From Sphingobium sp. Leaf26 (GTDB lineage: Bacteria; Pseudomonadota; Alphaproteobacteria; Sphingomonadales; Sphingomonadaceae), in contig NZ_LMKV01000023.1 in the NCBI RefSeq assembly GCF_001421665.1, positions 127,879 to 191,878 on the forward strand: a stretch of 64,000 bases of DNA, in the 5' to 3' direction. The position numbers were made by a program, and so were the translations under genes. Numbering within the stretch: position 1 is the first letter of the stretch; the number at the start of each line of letters is the position of its first letter. The notes below the pieces were generated by a model. It saw nothing but the letters and a program-made list of their open reading frames with translations. It was not told the DNA's origin and did no database searches. This document shows, in pieces, positions 63,786-64,000 of this stretch.

Positions 63786-64000
63786 TCATTCTCCGATATT
63801 GGACCGCGCGAAACGCTGGTCGGTGATGGGCGGCATCCAGTTGAGCGCGCTGTCGCAATAGGCCTCCAGCATCGGCGGCCACTGGTCGGGCATGTCGAGC
63901 GTACCGGCCTTGACGATCGTCAACCCCGGCAGCGCCGCCGCCATCGACCGGATCGGCGACCCGCATGTGGCGCAGAAGTGGCGGTAGACCGCCGCGCCGC
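63786..64000 (-). CDS. GFA-family protein, C-terminal part (cut by the window edge)
   Basis: 71 residues visible. VYRHFCATCGSPIRSMAAAL contains the C-x-x-C-G-x-P zinc motif of the GFA/CENP-V (glutathione-dependent formaldehyde-activating-like) family, and YCDSALNWMPPI is a usual C-terminal block of the family. The N-terminus lies beyond the window. It heads the SDR and alcohol dehydrogenase genes, suggesting an aldehyde/alcohol processing group. Confidence 0.7.
   Translation of the reverse strand, partial: GAAVYRHFCATCGSPIRSMAAALPGLTIVKAGTLDMPDQWPPMLEAYCDSALNWMPPITDQRFARSNIGE

Overview
The window is GC-rich (about 64% by eye) chromosomal DNA from an alphaproteobacterium, most likely a sphingomonad (Sphingobium, Sphingomonas or Novosphingobium type). 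The reasons are two large TonB-dependent receptors, an imuA-imuB-dnaE2 mutagenesis cassette behind an alphaproteobacterial GTTC-N7-GTTC SOS box, a tldD/tldE-moxR-DUF58-DUF4175 gene train, and REP-like GC hairpins of the type common in this group. The genus is inferred, not proven.

Layout. 1-750: the 5' end of thyA (minus), a small degenerate JAB/RadC-like protein and tRNA-Pro(CGG). 1.0-11.9 kb: a plus-strand train encoding a Tat-exported TldD, TldE, an exported DUF4159 protein, a MoxR ATPase, a DUF58 protein, a BatA-like protein, a DUF4175 protein and a further membrane protein. The last five genes are nearly all translationally coupled. 11.9-14.5 kb: an exonuclease-like gene, a spermidine-synthase-like methyltransferase fold gene, a structured non-coding stretch and two small AT-richer unknown genes. 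14.5-20.0 kb: the SOS mutasome imuA-imuB-dnaE2 (minus). 20.3-29.2 kb: a TonB receptor, then a His-rich exported small protein and a CzcCBA heavy-metal efflux pump.

29.2-52.4 kb is the most distinctive part: a large organosulfur-scavenging island. It holds three NtaA/SnaA/DszA-family FMN monooxygenases and an AsfA/AsfB-like flavoprotein plus 2x[4Fe-4S] ferredoxin. It has a complete SsuABC importer with an SsuD-type monooxygenase, and two further lipoprotein binding proteins that lack their own permease. It also has its own TonB receptor, a cysteine-dioxygenase-type thiol dioxygenase, a three-domain rhodanese, a DszC/SfnC-like acyl-CoA-dehydrogenase-fold enzyme, a class II aldolase, a peroxiredoxin and a LysR regulator. 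The inferred flow is outer-membrane uptake by the TonB receptor, capture by one of three binding proteins, import by one SsuBC pair, reductive-oxygenative C-S cleavage by several monooxygenases, and handling of sulfite, thiol and sulfane sulfur by the rhodanese and dioxygenase. Five AT-rich sites resembling TCTAC-N7-GTAGA (a LysR T-N11-A layout) lie in the intergenic regions of this island and were not seen in the other intergenic regions. No flavin reductase is visible.

52.4-59.9 kb: a TetR-controlled beta-oxidation operon with SDR dehydrogenase, acyl-CoA dehydrogenase, ACAD10/11-type phosphotransferase-like protein, two enoyl-CoA hydratases, thiolase and a nitronate-monooxygenase-like flavoprotein. 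A large dyad lies in its divergent promoter. 59.9-64.0 kb: a cytochrome P450 3' remnant, a 77-bp imperfect palindrome, three small genes, a possible biotinyl-domain remnant, and a minus-strand GFA / SDR / zinc alcohol dehydrogenase group cut by the window edge.

A 20-bp repeat recurs in frame inside two unrelated genes (BatA-like and czcA), with a third inverted copy just after czcA. No CRISPR array, IS element, integrase or rRNA was seen.
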